Shown here one piece after another: positions 1 through 12,930 of a DNA stretch of 64,000 bases. A program made the position numbers and the translations under genes. This DNA is from Patiria miniata (taxonomy: Eukaryota; Echinodermata; Asteroidea; Valvatida; Asterinidae). How positions within the stretch are numbered: the stretch's first letter is position 1; the number at the start of each line of letters is the position of its first letter. The notes under the pieces are model-generated. The model ran no database searches and was not told the DNA's origin. It worked only from the letters and a program-made list of their open reading frames with translations. Location of the stretch: positions 1,431,001 to 1,495,000 of the forward strand of contig NW_024037072.1 of assembly GCF_015706575.1 (NCBI RefSeq), written 5' to 3'.

Positions 1-1179
1 TCTGTATGGTGAATGACTTACTAGGTTTTGGTAAAAGCCATTGCAATTTTTCGTGGACGAACTTGAATGTTAGAGTTGGTGAATTTGAATGAAAAATGTT
101 TCAAAATAGCCGGGAAAACCTAAATTAAAGTTTGTCAAATCTGCGATGCGATTGTGTACTTTAGGACACCTTTTTTTTTTTTTTTAGTTTTTATCATTCC
201 AAATTTACTTCTGCTATCTCAAGTAATCTTCATAAAATTCCTTTTCATAGTATATCAAAAATAATTCTCACTAAGACTGGGTGGGACTAGATAGACTCCT
301 GCTGTGTAATTGTTCTTGTTCGTTATTTGTTATTTTGGTTTTGCTTAGTTAGAACTCTACCTGTAATGTTTGTCTTTATCATAATTCTGAACCAATGGCT
401 TTACCAACAAAAGGGGAACCCTTGTGTAATCATTCTTTTTGTTCATCGTGCCTGCAGTGGTTTTGCTTTTGTGTATATCAATAGGGGTACGGATAGTCAT
501 GACAGGAGAACCCCTGGCCTTTGTTAATGGTGATGACAGGAGAACCCCTGGCCTTTTTTGTCATGGCGATTTATACAATGATCTCATCCTATATTTTTAA
601 CCCATGCAAGTGGCTTATTTTTACGTTTGTACATCAATGGGTAAACCACCCATAGGAGAACCCCTGGCCATTTTTTTTTCACGGTGATGTATTCAGCAAT
701 CGTTTCAATGTTTGTTCCCAGTACTGCACATAATTGGGTTTTTTTTACATTCTTTTATCACAATGGGTTAACCACCCATAAGGAAAACCCTGGCCATTTT
801 TTCATCCTTGGTGATGTACATGTACACAAAATGTACAGTTATTTTACTTCTTTTTTTTTAACCATGGTTAAAAAAAAAAGAAGTAAGATAACTGTACATT
901 TTATTTTATTTCATTTTTTTAAAAACTATTCCATCCATTATTTTGTCCTAGTGATGTATCCAGTAATCTTATTTCTACTAGCTACCTGTAGTGGGTTTGC
1001 TTTGTAACATCATCCTGTATCACAATGGGTTGGTGGGACCCCTGGCCAAGTTTATCATGGTGATGTACGTGAATAGTAACCTTATTTCTATTTTTTTTTT
1101 TTTTTTTACTGCACTTAATTTACTTTTACTGCACTTATTTTACTTTTACTGCACTGCACTTTATTGCACTTAATAATAC

Positions 1180-1794
1180 AAAAACATAAAGGAATAAATA
1201 CATGAATCTCCCAATTCATGACATAATTCTACATGATTACGCCGTAGATATATGCATCAGTCAAGTCTTTACTTTTTTGATTTTTGTATGTTTTACTTTA
1301 CAAGTTCTCATTCATTCATGGAGGTGGGGAAATGTCCATGTGTCATGGTACTCAACGCCACGGGTATTCATCAGTTCGTAGAACAAAATGATCAGTGGTA
1401 GACAGCCGAGTTTTGTGATCCTTTTAATGAAATAGATATAACGTGGTAATATGTGACATTTTTTCACAGTTAAAAGTCAATATGATGTACTTTATGATCC
1501 CTGTTTTTCTTTATTAAAATGAAGACAAATATTTCAAAAATATTTTTTCGAATTCGGTCAAATTCATTTTGATCCCTGTATTGCGGCCTGGTGGCTTCCA
1601 TCTCCTCATGAATGGATGTGTGGAACCGGATTGAAAGAGTTATTATTGTCGAAAGAAAGTTGTCAATGGAAGGTATCGTGCTCTTTTCCTCTTCAGTGAG
1701 TTTATCTGCTACTGCATTTGGACCTACTCCGTCTGGAGTTGCTCAATCAACAGTTTCAACTCCATTCTAACATCCAGACTCTGACTCAATTGTG
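1180..1794. other. Unassigned spacer in the left half of the foldback
   Basis: This AT-rich stretch has no counterpart in the right arm, no convincing coding frame and no repeat that I could match elsewhere in the window. It was either inserted into the left half or lost from the right half. Confidence 0.4.
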
Positions 1795-2003
1795 ACGTTT
1801 GCGGTCTCCATTTGTATGTTGACCCAATGGTGTCCACCTGGGGTCAACATACAAATGGAGACCGCAAATGTGGTCACACGTTTGGCACATTTTGCAGCCT
1901 TTGTTATTTTTTATCAAGAACGTTATATGTTACGTTTTGAATATTTTCATAGGGCCAATGTAATATTTAATTATTCAAAGTCTGAAAGAAACACATTTTC
2001 CTG

Positions 2004-2450
2004 CAGTGGCGGCGGAACTTGGGGCACTTACTCAGTAAAAGGCATCTTCCGTCGATGTAGCAGCGTACTAATTTTTTAAGGGGGGGGGGGCACATCCGTG
2101 CTGAAATGTCGACACGTTTAATCACTGGACACCAGGCCTTTGTAAAATCAAGTTGGGGGGGGGGGGTTCCATCTTCTAAAATAGGAGGCGCTCTTCAAAA
2201 CCGGCCATTTTGCAAACTACGCATTATGTGCCCATTTTAGGGCGCATTGTACTTTTCATTTTCCTCGTTCATATCAGAACTCTCTATACCATTTTGGGAA
2301 ATGATTACTGAGAACAAATTATCCGACATTTTATGGCAAGTTTTGTTTTCATTGCGAGGGGGCATATTATGCTCGAGAGGCACCTTTTTGTCCGCAAGAG
2401 TGCCACTTGGTTAAATCTGGGTTGGGGGGGGGGGGAGTGCCAAAAAGTTA
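2004..2450 (+). mobile_element. Non-autonomous DNA element, copy 1 (pair with 53117-53705)
   Basis: The segment starts at CAGTGGCGGCGGAACTTG and is collinear with 53230-53690: GGCATCTTCCGTCG, a poly-G run, CACATCCGTGCTGAAATGTC, the ATTATGTGCCCAT block, the CCATTTTGGGAAATG block and the GTCCGCAAGAG block all occur in the same order. It sits in the loop of the inner inverted repeat of the 1-3484 foldback. Its right end is less well preserved than in the second copy. No coding capacity is seen. Confidence 0.65.
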
Positions 2451-3557
2451 ATCGGGTTGTTGCTAAGAATGAAGCTTGTTGCTAGGCAACACACATCTTT
2501 GTTATTATGATCACTTTGTCCTTTGAAATTTCAGCACGGATGTGCCCCCCCCCCCTTAAAAACTGCAGGAAAATGTGTTTCTTTCAGACTTTGAATAATT
2601 AAATATTACATTGGCCCTATGACAATATTCAAAACGTAACATAACGTTCTTGATAAAAAATAACAAAGGCTGCAAAATGTGCCAAACGTGTGACCACATT
2701 TGCGGCTCCATTTGTATTTTGACCCCCGGTGGACACCATTGGTTATCTTACTTCTTTTTTTTAACCATGGTTAAAAAAAGAAGTAAAATAACTGTACATT
2801 TTGTGTACATGTACATCACCAAGGATGAAAAAATGGCCAGGGTTTTCCTTATGGGTGGTTAACCCATTGTGATAAAAGAATGTAAAAAAAAAACCTTGTG
2901 TGCAGTACTAAGAACACACATTGAAACGATTGCTGAATACATCACCGTGAAAAAAATTGGCCAGGGGTTCTTCTGTCATGCCTATCCTTACCCTATTGAT
3001 ATACACAAAAGCAAAACCACTGCAGGCACGATGAACAAAAGGAATGATTACACAAGGGTTCCCCTTTTGGTGGTGAAGCCATTGGTTCAGAATTATGATA
3101 AAGACAAACATTACAGGTAGAGTTCTAACTAAGCAAAAACCAAAATAACAAATAACAAACAAGAACAATTAAACAGCAGGAGTCTATCTAGTCCCACCCA
3201 GTCTTAGTGAGAATTATTGTTGATATACTATGAAAACTACGCTAAAAGGAATTTCATGAAGATTACTTGAGATAGCAGGAGTAAATTTGGAATGATAAAA
3301 ACTAAAAAAAAGAAAAAGGTGTCCTAAAGTACACAATCGCATCGCAGATTTGACAAACTTTAATTTAGGTTTTCCCAGCTATTTTGAAACATTTTTCATT
3401 CAAATTCACCAACTCTAACATTCAAGTTCGTCCACGAAAAATTGCAATGGCTTTTACCAAAACCTAGTAAGTCATTCACCATTCAATTTTAAAGTTTGGT
3501 CACCCTCTTTAGTCACCGGGTCGAGAATATTCGTCAGTACAGAATAAATTCGTCTAA

Positions 3558-3731
3558 AGCCCGGTTCATACTCTGCGCGAAAGCAAAAGCGAATTTGTGA
3601 CGTCGTGGCAAGTATTCGCGCTGCGAATTCGTAAAAGTTGAACATATTTCAACTCGGGCGAATTTCACAGCCTAACCCTATGACGTCAAATTCGCTTCGC
3701 ATTCGCTTTCACATAAAGTATGAACCGGGCT
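3558..3731. mobile_element. PIF/Harbinger-like MITE with TAA target duplication
   Basis: A 174 bp element with terminal inverted repeats AGCCCGGTTCATACT / AGTATGAACCGGGCT, flanked on both sides by TAA (3555-3557 and 3732-3734). A 3-bp TWA duplication is characteristic of PIF/Harbinger. The interior is palindromic, with CGAATTTGTGACGTC facing GACGTCAAATTCG, and is too short to encode anything. Confidence 0.75.
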
Positions 3732-3764
3732 TAAGGTGTTGCCGAATGGCAGCATTCAGAGATC

Positions 3765-4040
3765 AAATTCGTCTTACATAAATCAATAAGACGAATTTGA
3801 TTTCTAAATAACAAGGTCTAGCTAGACGAGACGAAATCGGACACTCCGGGACGAAAACGTTGCTCATGGTTTGAATTTGCTTGAACTGAGTTTGAAATTT
3901 TCCGACAAAAGACGAAATTAAACATTGGAAGTGCGCTTAATCGATGTTGATGAACGAATTTGAATATAAAAATGGTGAATTCGAATGATAAACGTTTAAA
4001 AATAGCCGAAAAAAACCTATAGTTAGAGTTAGGCCTAAAG
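3765..4040 (+). repeat. Diverged extra copy of the tandem-unit head
   Basis: This matches the first ~250 bases of units A, B and C: the hairpin AAATTCGTCTTA ... TAAGACGAATTT, then AACAAGGTYT, GACGAGACGAAATCG, TTTGAATTTGCTTGAACTGA and GACGAATTTGAATATAA. It is clearly more diverged than the units are from one another. 4041-4344 behind it holds nothing that I recognise. Confidence 0.65.
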
Positions 4041-5629
4041 GAAGTAACTAGGCCTAGGCCTGATTCATGACAATAACTTCTTACCGCGTTTGCAGTAAAG
4101 TGTGGTCTTCACTCTTCGGAGAAAGTTGTTTTTGTCTCTTGAGTTTGGTATTCACAAGACGATACGAATAAAGTACGACTACCATACGAACTCTGCGCGC
4201 ACCGCGTGAACACGATTAAACCATACCGATTGTCGCTGCGGAAACCCCCACAAGAAAAGGCAGATTCACGGTAAGATCGTATGTATAACGTCATGAACGT
4301 GGAGCAATTTTTATTCATCTATAGTCACAGTGATCAAATTCGTCTTATAGAAATCAATAAGACGAATTTGATTCTGAATAACAAGGTTTGGCGGAGGCGA
4401 GACGAAATCGAATACAACGGGACAAAAACGTGTGCTCATTGTTTGAATTTGCTTGAACTGAATTTGAAATTGTCTGACAAAAGACGATATTAAACATTGG
4501 AAGTGCACTTAATCAATGTTGATGGACGAATTTGAATATAAGAAACGGTGAATTTGAATGATAAACGTTTTAAACTAACCGAGAAAAAACTTTAGTCATG
4601 CGTACGTCAAAACGTTTTCTCACCGATTACTTTGGGGATCTCATTGAACTTGTTCCAGTCCCCCACATTAGGCAATCCTTTGCCTACTTTATACCCCAAT
4701 TGTTTTCGGCTACGTACCGTTCACATTATTTTCTCTAAACGTTTATTAGGGTAACTGTGCCAGTAAGCAACTCCAAAGGTGATTTATAAGCGCATCAGTA
4801 TTGAGGTTTGGCAAGACTTCCTGATGCTATCTGAAGATCAATGCGTGCAACTATGTCCTCATAATAATATTTAAAAAAAATATTTAATTAAAGATATGTA
4901 AGTAGGATCCCCAAAATATACTTTTAAAAGAAAAACAAGAATTCAAAATATACCCAAATATGGAAACAAATTTATTTAACGGGACGTATTTACGATTTAT
5001 GCAAATTAGGCACCCTTCCTAAAAGAATTTTAGGTGTCACTCCTTTTTAAAATATTCTTTAGGGCTATAAGAATATGTCTGCCAAGTTTTGTGCTTTGGA
5101 CCAATCGGTCACGATATCCAAAATTGGATCTTAGCCACCTGAGTATAGACATTGCTCTGTTCTTATGAAAATTGGAGGCTGGTTTTTGTACCAGACTACA
5201 AGTTGCCTAAAACAGACCATGGCGGAATGAACTTCTTCATGTTGAGGTAATGCAGCGAATGACTGTAGTACACAATCACAGTAGAGGATGATCTTAGACG
5301 AGTAATTGTATGATTTTAAAGAGCACATCCTCTTTTACACAAATCCACTATAATCTCATTGCACTTTGTACCTGATCACGTAGGGACATACTGTTACAAC
5401 CAACAGGTACAAGCTGACACCCTTCTCCCAACTTTGACTGATGTACATCGTTAAAGAACACTAATGAATCTCAGACCCCGAATGCCAATCCGAGGGACTC
5501 AATTACCAAAGGAAGAACATGAAAGACAAGAATGTACGGTTTTTGGTTAAAAACTTTCAAACGAAAGGATTTGAATTGAAAGTTTCTTGGCTGGTGTAGC
5601 CTAGCTCGCTAAGTCTAAAGAACCAGATA

Positions 5630-7935
5630 GATTTGTCATGTTAGTTTATGTAAAAGTTCAGTGACTCTTTCAACCTGTCTGAACATGAAAGTAGGGAATG
5701 ACTATACATTGCATAAAAACATTATATTCATCGACAATTTCAATTGAACAAAAACAACACCTTTCTGTTATGACAGGTTAAATTTATCTCACTGGCGATA
5801 CTAATCGAACTTATTTCATCACATTTCCCCCAGAGAATTAAGTGTTATATAAATAGATATTGACACGAAAACAAGTTGTTATTGTATAACATTCTAAATT
5901 TGAAGGATTCCACTGCAAAAGCCATTGTCATTTGATCGAGTTAATGTCAGAGACCCTGTAAGTAGGTTTTCGCGGCCATTTTTCCAATTTTTTAAAATCA
6001 TTTTCATTGAACCTGCGACCTCCGGATAACCGTTTCGGTTAGAGCACTTGATCGGTTGTCCGGAGGTCGCAGGTTCAAGTCCCGCTCCAGTCAGTTTCTT
6101 TGTTCAACTTTTTAAGACTTTTTGATTGATAAATTTTCCTCTGAGGTTATTTTCCCATCCAAAAATCTTAATGACTGTAAAAGTTATAATGTAACAAATC
6201 AACTGATATGAGGGATACAAGATGTAACAAAACAATGAAATGAAAGGGCTAAGGAAATGTCTTTTTCACTGTTGATCTTTTCTACTTGTTTAAACGTTTG
6301 AGCATGGGGCATCTTTACGTTGACGATTTCTTGACGTGCAAGACATCGGGGCATGTATTTTCGGCAATGGTAGTACCATCGGAAACAGTTCTCTTTGGGT
6401 AATTACTGCAATGTTTTCTTGGGCCACTTCCATCAGACGATCCCAATTCCACTCCCTTAGGTTCATTCATGCGTATGTCTGTCTGAACACTTAATTTAAG
6501 GGGCCATGCAAACAGGGGCGTAAATCCGGGAATGGGGGTATATATCCCCCCCCCCCCCCCCCCCCCCCCCACTTTTTGACCGGGGGTTGGGGGCTGGGCT
6601 ATTTAATCATCCCCCAACTCTTTTTTTTTTAGATGAGAAAAAAAAGGGGAAAAGTTTTTGGTGTATTTTTTTAACATCCCAACAACTGAAATGTATTCAT
6701 TAGCACTAAAAGGTGGAGAAACAAAGTACAAAAGCTCTAAAAATGCGCCGTTTTGATGTAAGCGCGAGTATGCATATTGATATTCATCTTATCCTGAAGA
6801 GCGCCCCCTAGTATAATGTGGTGTCCAGCCCATTTTTTTTCGTTTTTTTTCTGGCTTTTCATAATGACTAAACCGACCCGACCCCACCCAAAGTCGATAG
6901 CATTTTTGTATTCGTATTATAGTCGAAGGTAAAAACAAAACGACAAACGAAAACTCTGCGCTTTTTTTTTTGATCATACATACCCGAAGGAAAAAAGATC
7001 GGACAGTATCACACACAGCCCAGCAACTCCGTGTATAAACACCACCCATGACCCACAACTGGCCTGATAGTCATATAACAAACGAATCTGGGGATGTTAC
7101 TCAGCTGACCCCTACTGTACATGTAGACAAATCCCTTTTCAATTTGTAAGCGAGTAGCTGCTTTCCATAGCTCTGCGGCATAACAAAGAATTAATTACAT
7201 CATCTGTCTACTATTACTGAATTTACAATTCACAATGCATACGTACTAATTGATACATCTTGATGCAAAAGGAAAACTGTATGATTAAAATAGAGTTTTG
7301 CTTGTTCCGGAGGGCCAGCCTCTAGTGTCCTCTTAGTTTGTACTTATCTAACTACATGTAACTAAATGACTGACTGAATGATTCACTGACTGTCAATGGT
7401 GACAGTCAGTGATAATTTGCACAGCATTAAGAAAAACCGATTATTGCAAAGTTTGACTAATACATCATAGGGTGTAAGATTTGATGCACTTTGGGTGTGT
7501 TTTTTTTTGGGGGGGGGGCTGATGTATGTATTAACCAATTATTACTTTACCTTTACCTTGACTTCTCTGATCTGACGAAACCCTGCACCTGATGAAATAT
7601 TACTTAGAGGGTCTCGTGACTCTAACTTAATCAAATGGCAATGGCTTTTCCAGTGGAAACTCAGTATGTTATACAATCACAATTTTTAGTAAACACATAA
7701 AGATATGATTTTCTTGGGAAAATGTCATTAAATCTGTATTGCAGCTGATAAATTAAACACATTATGACGGAAATGTTTGTCTTCAAGAAATAAACCTTGA
7801 GCTTTCAATAAAAAAGTCGATTAAAAAGTCGATGAACTTTTTTTTATGCAATGTAAAGTCATTACATGCCTTCATATTCAAACATGCACCAAACGTTTAC
7901 AAAAACTCACATGACAATTCCGTCTGATATGGATT
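5630..7935. mobile_element. Long-armed foldback element inside unit A
   Basis: The left arm (about 5630-5975) and right arm (about 7590-7935) are imperfect reverse complements of ~340 bp: ATTCCACTGCAAAAGCCATT on the left faces AATGGCTTTTCCAGTGGAA on the right, and GAACATGAAAGTAGGGAATG faces the matching stretch near 7870. The interior holds a tRNA-like hairpin, a C-rich tract near 6549-6570 and a ~500 bp block also found reversed at 24270-24800. No transposase is seen. Confidence 0.7.
6009..6092 (+). repeat. tRNA-like hairpin (tRNA-derived SINE remnant), unit A
   Basis: The plus strand reads GGTTAGAGCA (A-box-like) and, downstream, GGTTCAAGTCC (a good B box), with a tRNA-like 3' end CCCGCTCCAGTC. 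The same region forms a perfect 18-bp stem: 6009-6026 pairs with 6059-6076. It does not fold as an intact tRNA, so I read it as a tRNA-derived SINE head or a tRNA pseudogene. Confidence 0.5.
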
Positions 7936-8293
7936 TGGCATGTACCTCTTATGCGCATTTTATCCCCCTATCTCCCCCCCCCCCCCACCCCCCGCGCTGC
8001 CCCGGGTCCCATGTCCGGATTTGGTCTCGTTTTTCATGCCCCAGGGTGGGGATTTTGGTCACTCAAATTACATTGTTTTCGGCGTACTACATGGAAAGTC
8101 AATCACTAGGGTGCCCCACATAATTATGTTTGTCGGGGCATGGTCGGGGACTTTCTCTTAAATTTTGCCCAAGGGGTGGGGATTTTGTCACTTCAAAAGT
8201 GACGATCCCAACGTCTTCGGGGGGGGGGGGGGACGGGTGGGGAAACAATTGATAGGCGCATTACGTTTTCTTTGAACTTAGCCAGCTCCGCAA

Positions 8294-8463
8294 CAATCCT
8301 GGCCAAAACTCGTCAGGCCCCCACCCCGGCGCCCGGCCAATGTTGTCTTCCATTGCGCGGTCTGTGCTCAAGCGCGAGATGACAACATTGACCGGGGGAG
8401 CGGGGAACTGGGGGAGGGTATGCTCATTGTGTGGACGTGTCCTAACCATTTTGGCCGGGATTG
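8294..8463. mobile_element. 170 bp MITE, copy 1 (unit A)
   Basis: Terminal inverted repeats CAATCCTGGCCAAA / TTTTGGCCGGGATTG enclose a conserved core containing CAATGTTGTC ... GACAACATTGACC and CATTGCGCGGT. Four copies occur in the window (8294, 12761, 26783, 27427). In two of them the similarity continues outward as TTCAGA/TCTGAA, so the true termini may be slightly longer. Confidence 0.75.
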
Positions 8464-10490
8464 TCTGAATTTAATCATAGTTCATTAGGGGGCTGTTTGC
8501 TTTTGTTTGCTGTCAAAAAAAATGCAATGTCGGCCGAAGGTTGAACAAAAGAACATATATTTAGGGCAAATAGTAATAGTAACGAAACATGGAAATAAAT
8601 ACATGTATATATTTAGCATTTTATCCTAAAACATATTTTTTGTATGTGTGATATTTAAGCACTGTATACTTTTTGCTTCCCGAATCATGCGGAGAATGAG
8701 CCAGATGCATTCTTCTCGGGTGGTATTCCAACTCACAATCCCTGCATGATAGAGCACCAAGAGTACCCGGCGACGAGAGGCAAATCCGTCTCATAGAAAT
8801 CAATCAGACGAATTTGATTTCTGAATAACAAGGTTTGGCGTAGGCAAGACAAAATCGAATACAACCGGACAAAAATGTGTGCTCATTGTTTGAATTTGCT
8901 TGAACTGAATTTGAAATTTTCTGACAAAAGACGATATTAAACATTGGAAGTGCACTTAATCGATGTTGATGGACGAATTTGAGCATAAGAAACGGCGAAT
9001 TCGAATGATAACGTTTTAAACTAGCCGAGAAAAAACTATAGTTATGCGTACGTCAACACGTTTTCTCACCGATTACTTTGGGCATTTCATTGAACTTGTT
9101 CAAGTCCCCCACATTAGGGAATCCTTTGCCTACTTTATACCCCAATTGTTTTCGGCTACGTATCGTTCACATTATTTTCTCTAAACGTTTATTACGGTAA
9201 CTGTACCAGTAAGCAACTCCAAAGGTGAATTATAAGCGCATCAGTGCTGAGGTTTGGCAAGACTACCTGATGCTATCTGAAGATAAGGTAAATGCGTGCA
9301 ACTGTAGAAATAGCCATTTTTATCTTTACTATGTCCTCATAATAATATCAAAAAAATGTTATTTAAGTAAGAATATGTAAGGAGGATCCCCAAAATATAC
9401 TTTTAAAAGAAAAACAAGAATTCAAAATATACCCAAATATGGAAACAAATTTATTTAACGGGACGTATTTACGATTTATGCAAATTAGACACCCTTCCTA
9501 AAAGAATGTTAGGTGTCACTCCTTTTAAAAAAATTCTTTAGGGCTATAAGAATATGTCTGCCAAGTTTAGTGCTTTGGACCAATCGGTCACGATCGTATC
9601 AAAAATTGGATCTCAGCCACCTGAGTATAGACATTGTTCTGTTCTTATGAAAATTGGAGGTTGGTTTTTGTACCAGACTACAAGTTGCCTAAAACAGACC
9701 ATGGCGGAATGAACTTCTTCATGTTGAGGTAATGCAGCGAATGACTGTAGTACACAATCACAGTAGAGGATGATCTTAGACGAGTAATTGTATGATTTTA
9801 CAGAGCACATCCTCTTTTACACAAATCCACTATTATCTGATTGCACTTTGTACCTGATCACGTAGGGACATACTGTTACAACCAACAGGTACAAGCTGAC
9901 ACCCTTCTCCCAACTTTGACTGATGTACATCGTTAAAGAACACTAATGAATCTCAGACCCCGAATGCCAATCCGAGGGACTCAATTACCAAAGGAAGAAC
10001 ATGAAAGACAAGAATGTACGGTTTTTGGTTAAAAACTTTCAAACGAAAGGATTTGAATTGAAAGTTTCTTGGCTGGTGTAGCCTAGCTCGCTAAGTCTAA
10101 AGAACCAGATGGATTTGTCATGTTAGTTTATGTAAAAGTTCAGTGACTCTTGCAACCTGTCTGAACATGAAAGTAGGGAATGACTATACATTGCATAAAA
10201 ACATTATATTCATCGACAATTTCAATTGAACAAAAACAACACCTTTCTGTTATGACAGGTTAAATTTATCTCACTGGCGATACTAATCGAACTTATTTCA
10301 TCACATTTCCCCCAGAGAATTAAGTGTTATATAAATAGATATTGACACGAAAACAAGTTGTGATTGTATAACATTCTAAATTTGAAGGATTCCACTGCAA
10401 AAGCCATTGTCATTTGATCGAGTTAATGTCAGAGACCCTGTAAGTAGGTTTTCGCGGCCATTTTTCCAATTTTTTAAAATCATTTTCATT

Positions 10491-10574
10491 GAACCTGCGA
10501 CCTCCGGATAACCGTTTCGGTTAGAGCACTTGATCGGTTGTCCGGAGGTCGCAGGTTCAAGTCCCGCTCCAGTC
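10491..10574 (+). repeat. tRNA-like hairpin (tRNA-derived SINE remnant), unit B
   Basis: Identical in sequence and position within the unit to 6009-6092; the 18-bp stem is 10491-10508 with 10541-10558. Confidence 0.5.
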
Positions 10575-10749
10575 AGTTTCTTTGTTCAACTTTTTAAGAC
10601 TTTTTGATTGATATATTTTCCTCTGAGGTTATTTTCCCATCCAAAAATCTTAATGACTGTAAAAGTTATAATGTAACAAATTAACTGATATGAGGGATAC
10701 AAGATGTAACAAAACAATGAAATGAAAAGGGCTAAGGAAATTTCTTTTT

Positions 10750-10951
10750 CACTGTTGATCTTTTCTACTTGTTTAAACGTTTGAGCATGGGGCATCTTTA
10801 CGTTGACGATTTCTTGACGTGCAAGACATCGGGGCATGTATTTTCGGCAATGGTAGTACCATCGGAAACAGTTCTCTTTGGGTAATTTCTTCAATGTTTT
10901 TTTTTGGGCCACTTCCATCAGACGATCCCAATTCCACTCCCTTAGGTTCAT
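10750..10951 (-). pseudogene. Unrecognised protein-like fragment in unit B
   Basis: On the minus strand a frame reads WNWDRLMEVAQ, then CFRWYYHCRKYMPRC and LARQEIVNVKMPH. It looks protein-like, being rich in W, Y, C and R. The same DNA in unit A (about 6290-6480) differs by a small indel that moves the frame, so at least one copy is not functional. I cannot name the family; it may be a scrap of the protein that once mobilised the surrounding foldback element, or chance. Confidence 0.2.
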
Positions 10952-12760
10952 TCATGCGTATGTCTGTCTGAACACTTAATTTAAGGGGCCATGCAAACAG
11001 GGGCGTAAATCCCGGGAATGGGGGTATATATCCCCCCACTTTTTGACCGGGGGTTGGGGGCTGGGCTATTTAATCATCCCCAAACTCTTTTTTTTTTTTA
11101 GATGAGAAAAAAATGTGTACAATTTTTTTGGGTATTTTTTTAACATCCCAACAAGTAAAATGTATTCATTAGTACTGAAAAGTGGAGAAACAAAGCACAA
11201 AAGCTCTAAAAATGCGCCATTTTGATGTAAGCGCGAGTATGCATATTGATATTCATCTTATCCTGAAGAGCGCCCCCTAGTATAATGTGGTGTCCAGCCC
11301 ATTTTTTCGGTTTATTTCGGGCTTTTCAAAATGACTTAACCGACCCGACCCCACCCAAAGTCGATAGCATTTTTGTATTCGTATTATAGTCGAAGGTAAA
11401 AACAAAACGACAAACGAAAACTCTGCGCTTTTTTTTTGATCATACATACCCGAAGGAAAAAAGATCGGACAGTATCACACACAGACCAGCAACTCCGTGT
11501 ATAAACACCACCCATGACCCACAACTGGCCTGATAGTCATATAACAAACGAATCTGGGGATGTTACTCAGCTGACCCCTACTGTACATGTAAACAAATCC
11601 CTTTTCGATTTGTAAGCGAGTAGCTGTTTCCTATAGCTCCGCGGCATAACAAAGAATTAATTACGTCATCTGTCTACTATTACTGAATTTACAATTCACA
11701 ATGCATACGTACTAATTGATATACCTTGATGCAAAAGGAAAACTGTATGATTAAAATAGAGTGTTTCTGGTTCCAGAGGGCCAGCCTCTAGTGTCCTCTT
11801 AGTTTGTACTTATCTAACTACATGTAACTAAATGACTGACTGAATGATTCACTGACTGTCAATGGTGACAGTCAGTGATAATTTGCACAGCATTAAGAAA
11901 AACCGATTATTGCAAAGTTTGACTAATACATCATAGGGTGTAAGATTTGATGCACTTTGGGTGTGTTTGTGACTCTTTTTTTGGGGGGGGGGGCTGATGT
12001 ATGTATTAACCAATTATTACTTTACCTTTACCTTGACTTCTCTGATCTGACGAAACCCTGCACCTGATGAAATATTACTTAGAGGGTCTCGTGACTCTAA
12101 CTTAATCAAATGGCAATGGCTTTTCCAGTGGAAACTCAGTATGTTATACAATCACAATTTTTAGTAAACACATAAAGATATGATTTTCTTGGGAAAATGT
12201 CATTAAATCTGTATTGCAGCTGATAAATTAAACACATTATGACGGAAATGTTTGTCTTCAAGAAATAAACCTTGAGCTTTCAATAAAAAAAAAGTAAAAA
12301 GTCGATGAACTTTTTTTTATGCAATGTAAAGTCATTACATGCCTTCATATTCAAACATGCACCAAACGTTTACAAAAACTCACATGACAATTCCGTCTGA
12401 TATGGATTTGGCATGTACCTCTTATGCGCATTTTATCCCCCTATCTCCCCCCCCCCCCTCCCCGCGCTGCCCCGGGTCCCATGTCCGGATTTGGTCTCGT
12501 TTTTCATGCCCCAGGGTGGGGATTTTGGTCACTCAAATTACATTGTTTTCGGCGTACTACATGGAAAGTCAATCACTAGGGTGCCCCACATAATTATGTT
12601 TGTCGGGGCATGGTCGGGGACTTTCTCTTAAATTTTGCCCAAGGGGTGGGGATTTTGTCACTTCAAAAGTGACGATCCCAACGTCTTCGGGGGGGGGGGA
12701 CGGGTGGGGAAACAATTGATAGGCGCATTACGTTTTCTTTGAACTTAGCCAGCTCCGCAA

Positions 12761-12930
12761 CAATCCTGGCCAAAACTCGTCAGGCCCCCACCCCGGCGCC
12801 CGGCCAATGTTGTCTTCCATTGCGCGGTCTGTGCTCAAGCGCGAGATGACAACATTGACCGGGGGAGCGGGGAACTGGGGGAGGGTATGCTCATTGTGTG
12901 GACGTGTCCTAACCATTTTGGCCGGGATTG
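12761..12930. mobile_element. 170 bp MITE, copy 2 (unit B)
   Basis: It was duplicated with unit B and is identical in structure to 8294-8463. Confidence 0.75.

Larger units (their letters stand above)
1..3484. repeat. Large nested inverted repeat (foldback element)
   Basis: The first ~900 bases reappear as reverse complement at about 2742-3484, so the outer arms pair with each other; the left arm carries about 180 extra bases (roughly 505-690). The left arm is itself built of degenerate tandem units containing AGAACCCCTGGCC. A second, inner inverted repeat pairs about 1795-2100 with 2530-2742. Local hairpins lie at 829-899 and 2745-2802 around TTAACCATGGTTAA, and at 1795-1866. No transposase-like reading frame is visible. 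The outermost ~130 bases resemble the head of the tandem units that start at 3765, so this is probably a non-autonomous member of the same family. The left edge may extend beyond the window. Confidence 0.8.
4345..8789 (+). repeat. Tandem duplication unit A (about 4.45 kb)
   Basis: Unit A is repeated almost base for base as unit B. The first few hundred bases are several percent diverged and lack a short insertion present in B and C (near 9290-9345); from about 4980 onward A and B are nearly identical. Contents in order: head hairpin, AT-rich DNA, foldback element 5630-7935 with a tRNA-like hairpin, poly-C and poly-G runs, a 170 bp MITE (8294-8463) and a short unique tail. The small open frames in the unit have no recognisable product. 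Confidence 0.9.
10112..12408. mobile_element. Long-armed foldback element inside unit B
   Basis: This is the unit B counterpart of the 5630-7935 element, with arms at about 10112-10457 and 12063-12408. It was copied as part of the segmental duplication, not inserted independently, since the flanks are duplicated with it. Confidence 0.7.

Noticed and set aside
1-3484. Polinton/Maverick or other large virus-like element because of the long inverted termini
   Set aside because: No capsid, integrase, protease or polymerase frame is visible, and the interior is made of repeats and other elements.
6009-6092. Functional tRNA gene
   Set aside because: A and B boxes are present, but the acceptor and anticodon stems do not pair correctly, and an 18-bp perfect hairpin overlaps the region.
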